The position numbers and the translations under genes are program-made. Below are positions 38,569-49,397 of a stretch of DNA of 64,000 nt, in pieces. Under the pieces are notes generated by a model that worked only from the letters and a program-made list of their open reading frames with translations, did not search any database and was not told the origin of the DNA. Source of the DNA: Myxococcales bacterium (lineage in GTDB: Bacteria > Myxococcota_A > Polyangia > Palsa-1104). The DNA lies in contig PNAM01000071.1 of the NCBI GenBank assembly GCA_003170275.1, positions 16,044 through 80,043 of the forward strand. The letters are read 5' to 3'. Every line of letters begins with the position of its first letter. Position 1 is the stretch's first letter.

Positions 38569-40079
38569 CGCGGCTTTCCGAACGGATCGACCAGATAGTT
38601 TTCGCCGCGCGCCGGCCGGACGGCGTGGGTGGGATGGCTGCCGTCCGAGGCGCGCTCGAGGTGAAGCGAGAGCTCCAGCGTGCCACCCGCCGCGAGCTCG
38701 ACCGTCTTCTCCACGGCGCGGCGGCGCGGCGCGGTCACCCGGAGCAGGTGGGCGCCCGGCTTCTCGACTTGGAAGCGCGCGCGCCGCACCTCGTCGGCAA
38801 CCACCGCGCCGTCCAGCTCGATGCGCGCGTTGGCCACGTTGAGCTCGATCGAGACCGTCGCCGGCGCGGGGGACGGCACCGGCGCGACCGCCGCAACCGG
38901 CGGCAACGGCACCGGCGCGACCGCGACCGCCGGCGGGGGATGACCGACGAGCGTGATCAGCCCGATCGCCGCCAGCAACAGCGCGCCGCCGATCGCGATC
39001 GCCGCCCAGCGCCGGCGGGAGCGCGTCACCGGGCCGGCCTTCGACGGGGACGCCGCATCCGGAACCAGCGCGGGCGTGTCCTCCGAATCCATGGTCATCG
39101 AGATCGACGGATCCGAGACCTCGCGCGGCACCCCGTCCGCGGTGAACGGACCGAGCTCGGCGATGAACCGCCCGAGCGCCGGCGCGTCCGCGTTCAGGGA
39201 GTGCACGATCGGCGACAACGCGCTCGCCACCTCGCGCCCGCTCGAGTAGCGCTGCGCGGGATCGCGCGCCAACATCTTCAGCACGATCTGGTCCAGCTCG
39301 GCGCTCACCTCGGGCCTGGTCACCGACGGGGGATCGACCTTGGCCTCGCGCACCAGCCGCAGCGTGGCCAGGTCGCCCTCGGCGCGGAACAGCCGCTTGA
39401 GGAGCAGGCACTCGTGCAGCACGATGCCGAGCGAGAACAGATCCGCGCGTCGATCGATGGGCAGCCCCTCGGCGTGCTCGGGTGCGAGGTACTGCACCTT
39501 GCCCTTGAGGACCCCGGTGCGCGTGCGGTCGTCGCGCACGAACTCGGCCGCCTTGGCCACGCCGAAATCGAGCAGCTTCACGCCGCCGTTGGCGGTGGCC
39601 ATGATGTTCGCCGGGCTCACGTCGCGATGCACGATGTCGAGCGCGCGCCCGGTGTCGTCGGTCAGCTCGTGCGCGTAGGCCAGGGCGCCGGCGACCTCGG
39701 CGACCAGGAAGCAGGCCAGCCCGATCGGCAGCGGGCGTCCGAGCTTGAGGCACCGGTTCAAGACCTTGACCAGGTCCACGCCCTCGACGTGCTCCATCGC
39801 CAGGTAGTACTCGCTGCCAACGCGACCCAGCTCGTAGACCTGCACGATCCCCGGGTGGTTCAGGCGCGCCGACAGCCGGGCCTCGGCCACCAGCATCTTG
39901 GCGAACGACGGATCGCGCGAGAGCTCGGGCAGGACCCGCTTGATCACCAGCTTGCGCGAGAACCCTTCCTCTCCGTCGACCGACGCGCGGTAGACCACCG
40001 CCATGCCGCCGGCGCCGATCCGCTCGAGCAGGCGATAGCGCCCGAACTGCTCCCCCTCAGGCTGGCGCGCGGGAAGCAT
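38565..40079 (-). CDS. Ser/Thr protein kinase with transmembrane span and PEGA domain
   Basis: This is a 504-residue Hanks-type kinase. The kinase domain (about 14-290) has GAGGMAVVYR (Gly loop), K47, HRDVSPANI (catalytic D153) and DFG (171-173). A single membrane span follows (about 359-379), then a Pro/Ala linker and a PEGA-type beta domain (about 405-475, VSIELNVANARIELDG). Function: membrane signalling, phosphorylating partners in the FHA/TPR operon (inferred). The start (40079) directly abuts the FHA gene stop (TGAATG). Confidence 0.92.
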   Translation of the reverse strand: MLPARQPEGEQFGRYRLLERIGAGGMAVVYRASVDGEEGFSRKLVIKRVLPELSRDPSFAKMLVAEARLSARLNHPGIVQVYELGRVGSEYYLAMEHVEGVDLVKVLNRCLKLGRPLPIGLACFLVAEVAGALAYAHELTDDTGRALDIVHRDVSPANIMATANGGVKLLDFGVAKAAEFVRDDRTRTGVLKGKVQYLAPEHAEGLPIDRRADLFSLGIVLHECLLLKRLFRAEGDLATLRLVREAKVDPPSVTRPEVSAELDQIVLKMLARDPAQRYSSGREVASALSPIVHSLNADAPALGRFIAELGPFTADGVPREVSDPSISMTMDSEDTPALVPDAASPSKAGPVTRSRRRWAAIAIGGALLLAAIGLITLVGHPPPAVAVAPVPLPPVAAVAPVPSPAPATVSIELNVANARIELDGAVVADEVRRARFQVEKPGAHLLRVTAPRRRAVEKTVELAAGGTLELSLHLERASDGSHPTHAVRPARGENYLVDPFGKPR

Positions 40080-40592
40080 TCAGGCCCCCGTCTGAAGCCG
40101 GTCCCAGCAAGCGCCCGCGTCGAGGAATTGAAACTCCAGCTCGGCGAAGAAGATGCGGTCGCCAGAGTGGACCACGTGCGGCGCGCCCTTCCGCTCGAGC
40201 AGCAGCTCGCCCACGCGCGTGCGGTTCTGCGAGCCCGCGTCGGCCAGCGCGAACTGGCCGTCGCCGACGCGAAAGAAGGCGTGGAACTTGGAGATCATCG
40301 CGGCGTCGAGCACCACGTCGTTGTTGCGCGTTCGCCCGACGGTGATCATGCTCGGGTAGGTGTGATGAACCTTGCGCACCGGAATCACCAGCAGCGGCCG
40401 CTCACCCGCGGGGCTGTCGGAGAGCAGCACGCGATCCCGCTCCACGGTGGAGAAGGCTTCGAACCCGAGGGCCTTGCCGCGCTCGCGCGACCGCTTCGGC
40501 AGGGACGCCCCCACCAGAAACGGCCACGGGCACGCCGACAAGAACTCGTCGCGGCTCTTGGCGTTAGTCACAAGATGCGAGATTTGCTGCAT
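40080..40592 (-). CDS. FHA-domain protein
   Basis: A 170-residue cytoplasmic protein with a C-terminal FHA domain (about 70-155). The phosphopeptide-binding core shows VGRTRNNDVVLDAAMISKFHAFF, with GR, N and S/H positions preserved, then ADAGSQNRTRVGE. FHA domains bind phosphothreonine, so it likely recognises targets of the downstream kinase. First gene of the FHA-kinase-TPR operon, start at ATG 40592. Confidence 0.9.
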   Translation of the reverse strand: MQQISHLVTNAKSRDEFLSACPWPFLVGASLPKRSRERGKALGFEAFSTVERDRVLLSDSPAGERPLLVIPVRKVHHTYPSMITVGRTRNNDVVLDAAMISKFHAFFRVGDGQFALADAGSQNRTRVGELLLERKGAPHVVHSGDRIFFAELEFQFLDAGACWDRLQTGA

Positions 40593-40646
40593 GGGCGTCG
40601 ACAGCCATAATTGTAGTCCCCGTCGAGGACCCCGGTCAACCCGCGC

Positions 40647-41366
40647 TCAGCGCAGCGTGGCCGACTGCAGCGTGACGTCGTCCTTGCTGCCGCCGCCGAA
40701 GCTCTTGAGCTCGATCCAGGTCAGCGTGAGCGTGCCGCCCGCCGACGCCGCCCGGTAGGTCAAGGTGTACTCCACCTCGTACAACGCGCTCATGCTCGAG
40801 AAGCCAGCGTCGACGTAGTCGGGGGCGGAGCGATCCGACAGGTGCGCGGTGAGCCTACCCATCGAGTTGTGACCGCCGAGGTAGAGCCGGAGCGTGCGCT
40901 GGGTGGTGTCGGCCGGAACGGTCACGGTGATCCCGGCGTTGAGCGCGTGGACGGCGATGCCGCTGGCGGTCGGCGGCGCGCTCACGGTCGGCGTGCCGTC
41001 GGTCCACGCGTAGGTCACCAGATTGGTGACGCGCTTGGTGGTGCCGGCGCCGACCACGGTGAAGTTGCTGATCTGCGAGCCGCCGGCCGCCTTGTGATCG
41101 AAGTCGGTGACGGCGGCGCGGCCCCAGTGCGCCCAGTCGCTGGTTCCCTCCGCGGTCAGGTTGATCGCGCCGGTCGCGCTCTGCCCGCTTCCGGTCAGCA
41201 CGCCGCCCGAACCGGAGTCGTCGCCGCCGAGATCGATCCCGGCGAGATCGAAGCCCGCCAGATCGGTCCCGCCGGCGATGGCGAGATCGGACGATGCGCG
41301 CTCGCCGCCGTAGATCAGGGTGCAACCGTTCGCCAACAGGCAAGCTACGAACGGTAGGCGTGTCAC
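40647..41366 (-). CDS. Lipoprotein with DLA-type linker
   Basis: A 239-residue predicted lipoprotein starting with GTG at 41366; lipobox Cys15 in LLANGC, then a run of Asp-Leu-Ala/Gly (SDLAIAGGTDLAGFDLAGID) and a beta-sandwich-like domain with a strongly alternating strand pattern. A Gly/Ser-rich region precedes the domain. Function unknown; it is isolated, between the FHA operon and the secretory lipase gene. The start is supported by the lipobox position rather than by a good ribosome site. Confidence 0.65.
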   Translation of the reverse strand: MTRLPFVACLLANGCTLIYGGERASSDLAIAGGTDLAGFDLAGIDLGGDDSGSGGVLTGSGQSATGAINLTAEGTSDWAHWGRAAVTDFDHKAAGGSQISNFTVVGAGTTKRVTNLVTYAWTDGTPTVSAPPTASGIAVHALNAGITVTVPADTTQRTLRLYLGGHNSMGRLTAHLSDRSAPDYVDAGFSSMSALYEVEYTLTYRAASAGGTLTLTWIELKSFGGGSKDDVTLQSATLR

Positions 41367-41394
41367 CCCGCCATCTTACCATCGCGCGTGTGGG

Positions 41395-42927
41395 TCAGTT
41401 GCAATCGGCGGTGGGGAGCGCGGTCGACGCGGGGCAGGCGGGTGGGGTGGTGCCGGCGAGCGTGGCCTGAACCCAGCGGATGGCGAACGGGATGTTGCGG
41501 TTGGTGACGTCGGTGTGCTGCGCGGTGGCGTCGACGCACACTTGCGGCGCGAGGCCGTCGTCGGTCAGCTTCTGGGTGATGCAGGCGGCTTCTTTTGCGG
41601 GCGGCAGGACGGTGTCCGCGAGGCCTTGCAGGTAGAGCACCGGCGCGCCGGCGGCATCCGCGATGAGTCGATTGGCGGTCAGGTAGCCGTAGAAGTCCTG
41701 GCCGAGGCCGCTGCACGACGGAGCGCCGGCGCCGTCGAGACAGGCGACCAGCGAGGCGCGAAAGGCCGGATCGAAGAGGTCTCCGTTGCGCGCGCCGAAG
41801 GGCGGGTGCGCGGCCACGTAGATCGCGGCGCCGATCGCGACCTCGCCGCACAGGCCGTCCATGTCGCCCAGGAAGGTGGATGCGACCGGGGCCGGAAACG
41901 CCGCGCCGCCGTCGCTGGTCAAGGGCGAGAACCCGGCCAGGTAGCCGTACGCGCGCTGGGTCCAGATGGCGTGGTTGCTGTAGCTCAGGTTCTGGTTGGC
42001 CAGGTCGTACGAGACGAAGGTGTCGGGATTTCGCACCATGTCGGCGAAGGCGAAGCTGTTGTCGCGGATCGGCCACTCGGGCGCGAAGGCGACCACGGCG
42101 GCGAGCGTTCCGCCTGCGCCGTAGGTGCCAGCCAGCGCCTGCGCCGAGAGCGCCGCGCCGCCGCCCTGGGAGAAGCCGGCCACCACCACCTGGTCGGTGA
42201 ACGCGCCCACGACCAGCAGCTTGCGCAGCGCGCGGGCGCCGTCGAGCAGCGACTGGCCCTGGTCGCGGTTGTTCAGGTAGCCCTCGACGCCCTCGTTGCC
42301 GAAGCCGGCGTAGTCGGGCGCGATCACCGCGTAGCCCGCCGCCGCCCAGGGGAGCGCCACGTCGCGCAGCGAGGTCGGGTCGCGGCTGGGCGCGCAGGCG
42401 TCGCCCATGCCGACGCTGGGGTGGCCCGCGACCACCACCGGCAGCGGCAGCGGCAAGGGCTGCGTCGGCAGGTAGACGCGCGCGGTGGAGGCCGCCGGCG
42501 TGCCGTCGCCGCGGAAGGTGCGGAAGGAGATGCGGTAGACCACCACGCCGGACGAGGGGGCGCCGGGGGAGATGCCGATCGACGCCAGCTGGCCGTCGAC
42601 GCCGGGACCATCGGTGTCCTCGGCGACGTCGTGGCGGCAGCGCACCGGGTCGCCTTGCGTGGTGGCGTCGAGCGCGGGCAGGCCGGCGGGCGTGACGTAC
42701 ACCGCATCGGCGTCGTCGCTGCACGCGACCGTGACCGTGAGCGAGGGCGCCGGGGGCGTGGTCGCGTCCCGGCCCGGGCCCGCATCGGGGGGCGGCGGCG
42801 CGGCGCCGTCCAGCGGGCCGGCATCGTGCGCCCCGAGGTCGGCCGGTCCGTCGCTGACCGGCGCCGAGCAGGCTCCCAGCGCGACCAGCGACACGCCGAG
42901 GCCCAGGCAAATCCTCGCCGCCTTCAT
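41395..42927 (-). CDS. Secretory lipase-like alpha/beta-hydrolase lipoprotein
   Basis: This 510-residue protein has signal MKAARICLGLGVSLVALGAC (Cys20 lipobox), a Pro/Asp-rich linker with DLGAHDAGPLDG, and an alpha/beta-hydrolase fold resembling secreted lipases (LIP family). Visible features are VVVAGHPSVGMGDACAP, APDYAGFGNEG, nucleophile elbow AGFSQGGGAA and a late GLADTVLPP plus AQHTDVT region that could supply Asp and His. Even cysteine spacing suggests disulfides. It is divergent from the lipoprotein at 43007 and both flank a 25-bp inverted repeat. Confidence 0.8.
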   Translation of the reverse strand: MKAARICLGLGVSLVALGACSAPVSDGPADLGAHDAGPLDGAAPPPPDAGPGRDATTPPAPSLTVTVACSDDADAVYVTPAGLPALDATTQGDPVRCRHDVAEDTDGPGVDGQLASIGISPGAPSSGVVVYRISFRTFRGDGTPAASTARVYLPTQPLPLPLPVVVAGHPSVGMGDACAPSRDPTSLRDVALPWAAAGYAVIAPDYAGFGNEGVEGYLNNRDQGQSLLDGARALRKLLVVGAFTDQVVVAGFSQGGGAALSAQALAGTYGAGGTLAAVVAFAPEWPIRDNSFAFADMVRNPDTFVSYDLANQNLSYSNHAIWTQRAYGYLAGFSPLTSDGGAAFPAPVASTFLGDMDGLCGEVAIGAAIYVAAHPPFGARNGDLFDPAFRASLVACLDGAGAPSCSGLGQDFYGYLTANRLIADAAGAPVLYLQGLADTVLPPAKEAACITQKLTDDGLAPQVCVDATAQHTDVTNRNIPFAIRWVQATLAGTTPPACPASTALPTADCN

Positions 42928-42935
42928 CGAGAGGT

Positions 42936-42960
42936 CTTATTGCATCAAGACTGCAATAAG
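42936..42960. promoter_or_regulatory. 25-bp inverted repeat between divergent genes
   Basis: CTTATTGCA (42936-42944) and TGCAATAAG (42952-42960) form a perfect 9-7-9 inverted repeat, in an AT-rich patch between the lipase-like gene (start 42927, minus) and the lipoprotein gene (start 43007, plus). It is a strong candidate operator controlling both. Confidence 0.65.
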
Positions 42961-43006
42961 TCAACTGCGCTACCATTCGCTTCGACCTGCCCATGGAGAC
43001 CCGACG

Positions 43007-43852
43007 GTGAGCCTTGCGATCAGACCTTTCTTGCTCGTGCTGTTGGCGCTCGCCGGCTGCGGAACCTCCGGCACCGACGGGGGGAGCGATCTCGCGTTGG
43101 CCGGCGACCTTTCGACCGTCGCCGATCTGGCGCAAGCGGGCCTGCTCGGGTTCGTCACGCTGTCGAGCACCAGCCAGCCGGCGCGCGGGTTCGCCAACGC
43201 GACCTTTCTGCCCGACGGGCCAGCGTTCGCGTGCGCGGCGCAGAATTTCGGCCCGTGCACGTTCTACTCCTGTCACGCGCCGCCTCCTACCGAGAGCGAC
43301 GGCGGCAGCGGCCCGGCGGCGAACGCCGGCGCGATCGACGTCGGCGGCGGCTCGCAGGCGATCCATTTCGCGCCGCGCGCCGACGGCACCTACGACCCGC
43401 TGACCCTGACCGGCGCGGTGTGGAGCGGCGGCGAGATGCTCACCGTCGACGCCGCCGGCAATGCGGTCCCGTTCTTCCACGGCGCGATCGCCGCGCCCAG
43501 GCTGGCCACGGTGGGCGCGCCGGGCCTGCCGGCCAGCGACTGGATGGTCGATCGCACGATCGATCTCGCCTTTACCTGGAGCGGGGTGTCGTCGGAGAAG
43601 TTGCTGGTCTCCTTCGGCAGCAACTCCGCCGATCCGATCGAGGTGGAGTGCGTCTTCACCGGCAGCGACGGAGCAGGAACCGTCCCGGCCGCGTCCCTGG
43701 CGCTGCTGCCGGCGGGGAGCGGCTATTTCCAGGTGGTCAGCCGGGGCGAGGACACCCTGCAGGCGGGTCCGTGGCAGGTCCGGTTCCGCGCCGACGCCGA
43801 CGCGCTCGCGCCCGACGGAACGCCCTTCAACGGCGGCGCGCAGTTCCAGTAG
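43007..43852 (+). CDS. Lipoprotein with DLA-type linker (281 aa)
   Basis: It starts with GTG at 43007 (GGAG 8-9 nt upstream). Signal VSLAIRPFLLVLLALAGC, lipobox Cys18, then GSDLALAGDLSTVADLAQAG, the same Asp-Leu-Ala linker type as other lipoproteins here. The rest is probably a beta-rich fold with six cysteines (ACAAQNFGPCTFYSC cluster near 76-90). Function unknown. It is divergently transcribed from the secretory lipase and shares its palindrome. Confidence 0.65.
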   Translation: MSLAIRPFLLVLLALAGCGTSGTDGGSDLALAGDLSTVADLAQAGLLGFVTLSSTSQPARGFANATFLPDGPAFACAAQNFGPCTFYSCHAPPPTESDGGSGPAANAGAIDVGGGSQAIHFAPRADGTYDPLTLTGAVWSGGEMLTVDAAGNAVPFFHGAIAAPRLATVGAPGLPASDWMVDRTIDLAFTWSGVSSEKLLVSFGSNSADPIEVECVFTGSDGAGTVPAASLALLPAGSGYFQVVSRGEDTLQAGPWQVRFRADADALAPDGTPFNGGAQFQ

Positions 43853-43865
43853 AATGCGGGCCGGG

Positions 43866-46249
<2,384 letters not shown>

Positions 46250-46253
<4 letters not shown>

Positions 46254-46876
46254 TCGACACGCGCGGCGAGGTGCACGTCTATCGGCTCGAGCCGGCCGCC
46301 GGAGAGGCGGACCAGACGGTGCTCTCCGGGGACGAGCGGGCGCGGGCGGCGCGCTTTCGTTTTCCCGCGGACCGATCGCGCTTCGTGCGCTGCCGCGTGG
46401 CGGTGCGGCGCATCGCCGGGCGTTACCTCGACCGCGCGCCGGGAGAGCTGGTGTTCACCGCCGCGCCGGGCGACAAGCCGTTGCTGGAAGGCGGCGGGCT
46501 CGAGCTGAGCTGGTCGCGCTGCGCGACGCTCACCTTGATCGCGGTGAGATCCGGCGGGGCGATCGGCGTCGACGTCGAGGACGTGCGCGGTGCGCTCGAC
46601 GTGCGCGAGCTCGCGGAGCGTTCGTTCACGCCGGCCGAGCTGGCCGAGTGGCAGGACTTGCCGGCCGAGGCGCAGCCGCACGCGTTCTACGTGGGCTGGA
46701 CCCGCAAGGAGGCGCTACTCAAGGGGCGCGGCGTCGGGTTCGCGGTGCCGCCCGAGACGCTCGACGTCCGCGCGGCGCCAGACGGCTGGACGCTGGTCGA
46801 GCTGCCGCTCGGTCCCGCGTGGGTGGGCGCGCTCGCGGCCGAGGGTGCGGCGGCGTTTCGCTGGTGCGAGCTGTAG
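46250..46876 (+). CDS. 4'-Phosphopantetheinyl transferase (Sfp type)
   Basis: A 208-residue PPTase that activates carrier proteins by transferring phosphopantetheine from CoA. The two magnesium/CoA motifs are present: GVDVEDV (D108, E110) and WTRKEALLKGRG (W150-K153-E154). Coupled translation with the kinase/cyclase-like gene (ATGA) links carrier-protein activation to that membrane kinase. No carrier protein, PKS or NRPS gene occurs in the window, so the target lies elsewhere. Confidence 0.9.
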
Positions 46877-46879
46877 CGG

Positions 46880-47635
46880 CTACTCGCGGTAGCCGAAGCG
46901 GCGCGCGATCGCTGCGCAGCGTTGCCACACGATCGCGTCGTCGCCAGCGGTCCACGCGCGCGGCCGCAGCGCGGCGACCTCACGCTTCTCGTCGAGCTTG
47001 GCGTTGATGCGCGTGGCGCGCAACGCGTCGAGCGTGGCGGCGGGCGGCAGCGCGACGTCGAGGAAGCCGAACAGCTGCTGCACCGCGAGGTCCGTTCCGA
47101 GATCTTCGAAGCGCATCACCAGCACGCGCGGATGGCTCGCGAGCGTCTCGTCGAGCAGGCGGTGGGTCTCGATCCAGAACGCGCAGTTGCGTTCGACGAG
47201 CGAGAGCCCGTCCCAATCGGCGCGCGCGACGCGCGGCAGCGAGCGCAGCCAGCGATTGCGGCGGGGGTCGGTCTGGTAGCGCGGATCGTCGACGAGCGCG
47301 CCGTAGTAGTCGAGCTCGACGCACGAGCGCACGTTGGCGCGCGGATCGCGGGTGAGGTGGACGATGCGCGCGGTCGGGTGCGCGGCGAGGAGCGGGGGCA
47401 AGACCCAGCTCAGCTTCCAGTTGCAGTCGACGCGCGGCGTGCCCGGGTAGCGCCGCACCAGCGCCTCGAGCTGGGCGGGCTGCGCGCGGCCCTCGTAGTA
47501 CGCCGAGGCGAGCGAGACGATCCGCTCGTCGATCGCCGCCAGCGTCTCGTGACCGCTAACGCCCGGCTCGCCGGCGACCAGCAGCTCGCTCACCCACTGC
47601 GTGCCGGAGCGCGGGTGGCCGGTCACGAAGTCCAT
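46880..47635 (-). CDS. Sulfotransferase
   Basis: A 251-residue PAPS-dependent sulfotransferase-like protein: 5'-phosphosulfate loop TGHPRSGTQW at the N-terminus, HLTRDPRANVRSC as the 3'-phosphate strand, and VLVMRFEDLGTDL. It starts at ATG 47635, sharing 1 nt with the preceding glycosyltransferase stop (TGATG). It likely sulfates a sugar of the polysaccharide made by this locus (inferred from context). Convergent with the PPTase gene, 3 bp apart. Confidence 0.85.
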   Translation of the reverse strand: MDFVTGHPRSGTQWVSELLVAGEPGVSGHETLAAIDERIVSLASAYYEGRAQPAQLEALVRRYPGTPRVDCNWKLSWVLPPLLAAHPTARIVHLTRDPRANVRSCVELDYYGALVDDPRYQTDPRRNRWLRSLPRVARADWDGLSLVERNCAFWIETHRLLDETLASHPRVLVMRFEDLGTDLAVQQLFGFLDVALPPAATLDALRATRINAKLDEKREVAALRPRAWTAGDDAIVWQRCAAIARRFGYRE

Positions 47636-48537
47636 CACCCGCCCTCGCCATAGCGGCCGTGCAGGTGATCCCAGCCCCCGCGTAGAAATGCGCGCAGCGC
47701 GCCGCCGAGCGGGGCTGGCGAGCGGGTCAGCGAGTGCGCCAGGTTGTAGCCGAGGATGCAGCCGGCTCGCAGCGCGCCGAGCGCGGCCGGCAGGGGCGCG
47801 GCGCGCTGTGCGACCAGGAGGTGGTTGCGCGTGGCGTAGTAGACGCGCCGCGGGGAGCGCACGCCGATGCTCGCCGCGCCCACGTGCTCGACCCGCGCGT
47901 CACCGGCGCACAGCACGGTGAACCCGGCCCGCCGCGCGCGCAGGCACAGATCGAGATCTTCGAAGCCGTAGAAGTAGTCCTCGTCGAACAGGCCGATCCG
48001 CTCGAGCACGGCGCGGCGCAGCAGCATGAACGCGCCCGCCACCGCGTCGACGGTCTCGCGCACCGGTGGCGCGGCGTCGGGCGACGCACCGGCGCGACGC
48101 AGGCGCATGCGGCCGGTGCGCGCGGAGAAGACGATGCCGAGCGACTCGATGCGCGCCGGCTGCCCGGTGGTGATCAGCGCGGGACCGGCGATGCCTGCGG
48201 TGGGATGTGCCAGCAGCGCCGACTCGAGCGTGCCGAGCGCGGCGGGCGGCGCGATCACGTCGCTGTTGGCGAGCAGCAAGAGATCGGCGCCCCCGTCGAG
48301 CGCAGCGCGCAGCCCGAGGTTGCAGCCGCCCGAGAAGCCGAGGTTACAGCCGGCGTCGATCACCTCGACGCCTGCGGGCAGCGCGCGGGCGAGCGCGCCC
48401 GGCGAGCGCTCGGGCGTGTCGTTGTGCACCACCAGGATGCGATCGGGACGGCGCTCCGAGGCGACCAGCGAGCGCACGCACGCAAGCGTGGCCGCGTCGG
48501 TGCGATGATGCAGGACGATCGCCGCCAGCGAGCTCAG
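47635..48537 (-). CDS. Family-2 glycosyltransferase (rhamnosyltransferase-like)
   Basis: A GT2 enzyme of about 300 aa. The first strand AAIVLHHRTDAATLACVRSL precedes the conserved VHNDTPERSPG, then ANSDV as the DxD-like site and FDEDYFYGFEDLDLCLRARRAG as acceptor/catalytic loop. The N-terminus is not fixed: no ATG or GTG lies before the first strand, and the best explanation is a CTG start at 48537 overlapping the upstream stop (CTGA), or CTG 48528 with GGAGG 10 nt upstream. A GTG at 48477 would delete the first beta strand. Confidence 0.85.
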   Translation of the reverse strand: MSSLAAIVLHHRTDAATLACVRSLVASERRPDRILVVHNDTPERSPGALARALPAGVEVIDAGCNLGFSGGCNLGLRAALDGGADLLLLANSDVIAPPAALGTLESALLAHPTAGIAGPALITTGQPARIESLGIVFSARTGRMRLRRAGASPDAAPPVRETVDAVAGAFMLLRRAVLERIGLFDEDYFYGFEDLDLCLRARRAGFTVLCAGDARVEHVGAASIGVRSPRRVYYATRNHLLVAQRAAPLPAALGALRAGCILGYNLAHSLTRSPAPLGGALRAFLRGGWDHLHGRYGEGG

Positions 48538-49370
48538 GCGGCCTCCAGGAACGCGCCGGCGTCGAAGCGCGGGAGCGCCCAGCGGTCGTCACCGGCGGCG
48601 AACCGACGCGCCTCGACGGTGACCGCGTTGTGATAACCGGCGGCGCGCACGGCGTCGCGCACCTGGTCGCTCCAGGCGCCGAACGGATAGGCGAACGTCG
48701 CCGGCGGTTGGCCGAGCAGCGCGTGGAGCGCGGCGCGACCGGCGTGCAGCTCGTGGGCGAGCGCCTCGGCCGGCTGCGTCGGGAGGTGGAGGTGGTGCAC
48801 GCCGTGCGCGCCGATGTGGCAGCCCGGCTGCTCGGCCAACGCGCGCACGCCGCGTGCATCGAGCGGGCGCGGCAGCGCGGCGGGCGCCGGACCCGCCCAG
48901 CGCCGCACGTGCGCCACGAGCTGGTCGCGGGCCTCGAGCGTGAGCTTGTAGGCCAGCGCGTGCACGCCGCGCAGCGCGGCCTCTCGATCGGCGGCCGTCG
49001 CGGTCGGCCACGACTCGAACGTCGCTGGCCGATCGCCCGCGCCGGCAAAGGCGTGCACCAGCTCGTCCCAGAAGAACGGCGCGCCGCTCGCGAGCGGTGC
49101 GGTGGTCACGAAGAAGGTGGCTGGCAACCCGGCGGCGCGCAGGATCGGGGCGGCGAGCTCGAGCGCGTCGCGATACCCATCGTCGAGCGTGAGCGCGATC
49201 GCGTCGGGCGCGGGCGCGGCGATCAGCTCCTCGAGCGGCACGACGCGCCGCTCGGCGCTCAGCCGGGCGAGCTGGGCGCGGAACCGCTCCGGCGAGGTGC
49301 ACAGCGCGAACGGATCGAGCGGGTCCTCGGCGATCCGATGCCAGGCGACGATGGCGGGTCCGCCGAGCAT
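48534..49370 (-). CDS. Polysaccharide deacetylase (carbohydrate esterase 4)
   Basis: A 278-residue NodB-type deacetylase. Motif 1 is LTLDDGYRD (D63, D64), motif 2 is GAHGVHH (H189, H193) and a YPFGAWSD segment follows (motif 3). It removes N-acetyl groups from the polysaccharide or from surface glycans, in the cytoplasm or periplasm: no signal peptide is visible, so the location is uncertain. First gene of the minus-strand deacetylase-GT2-sulfotransferase run; ATG at 49370. Confidence 0.9.
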   Translation of the reverse strand: MLGGPAIVAWHRIAEDPLDPFALCTSPERFRAQLARLSAERRVVPLEELIAAPAPDAIALTLDDGYRDALELAAPILRAAGLPATFFVTTAPLASGAPFFWDELVHAFAGAGDRPATFESWPTATAADREAALRGVHALAYKLTLEARDQLVAHVRRWAGPAPAALPRPLDARGVRALAEQPGCHIGAHGVHHLHLPTQPAEALAHELHAGRAALHALLGQPPATFAYPFGAWSDQVRDAVRAAGYHNAVTVEARRFAAGDDRWALPRFDAGAFLEAA

Positions 49371-49397
49371 CTCGCAATGATAGCATCGGTGCCGTTC

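Noticed and set aside
48344..49048. Extra minus-strand frame between GT2 and deacetylase
   Set aside because: Arg/Ser-rich shadow overlapping the CE4 deacetylase, with no conserved motifs.
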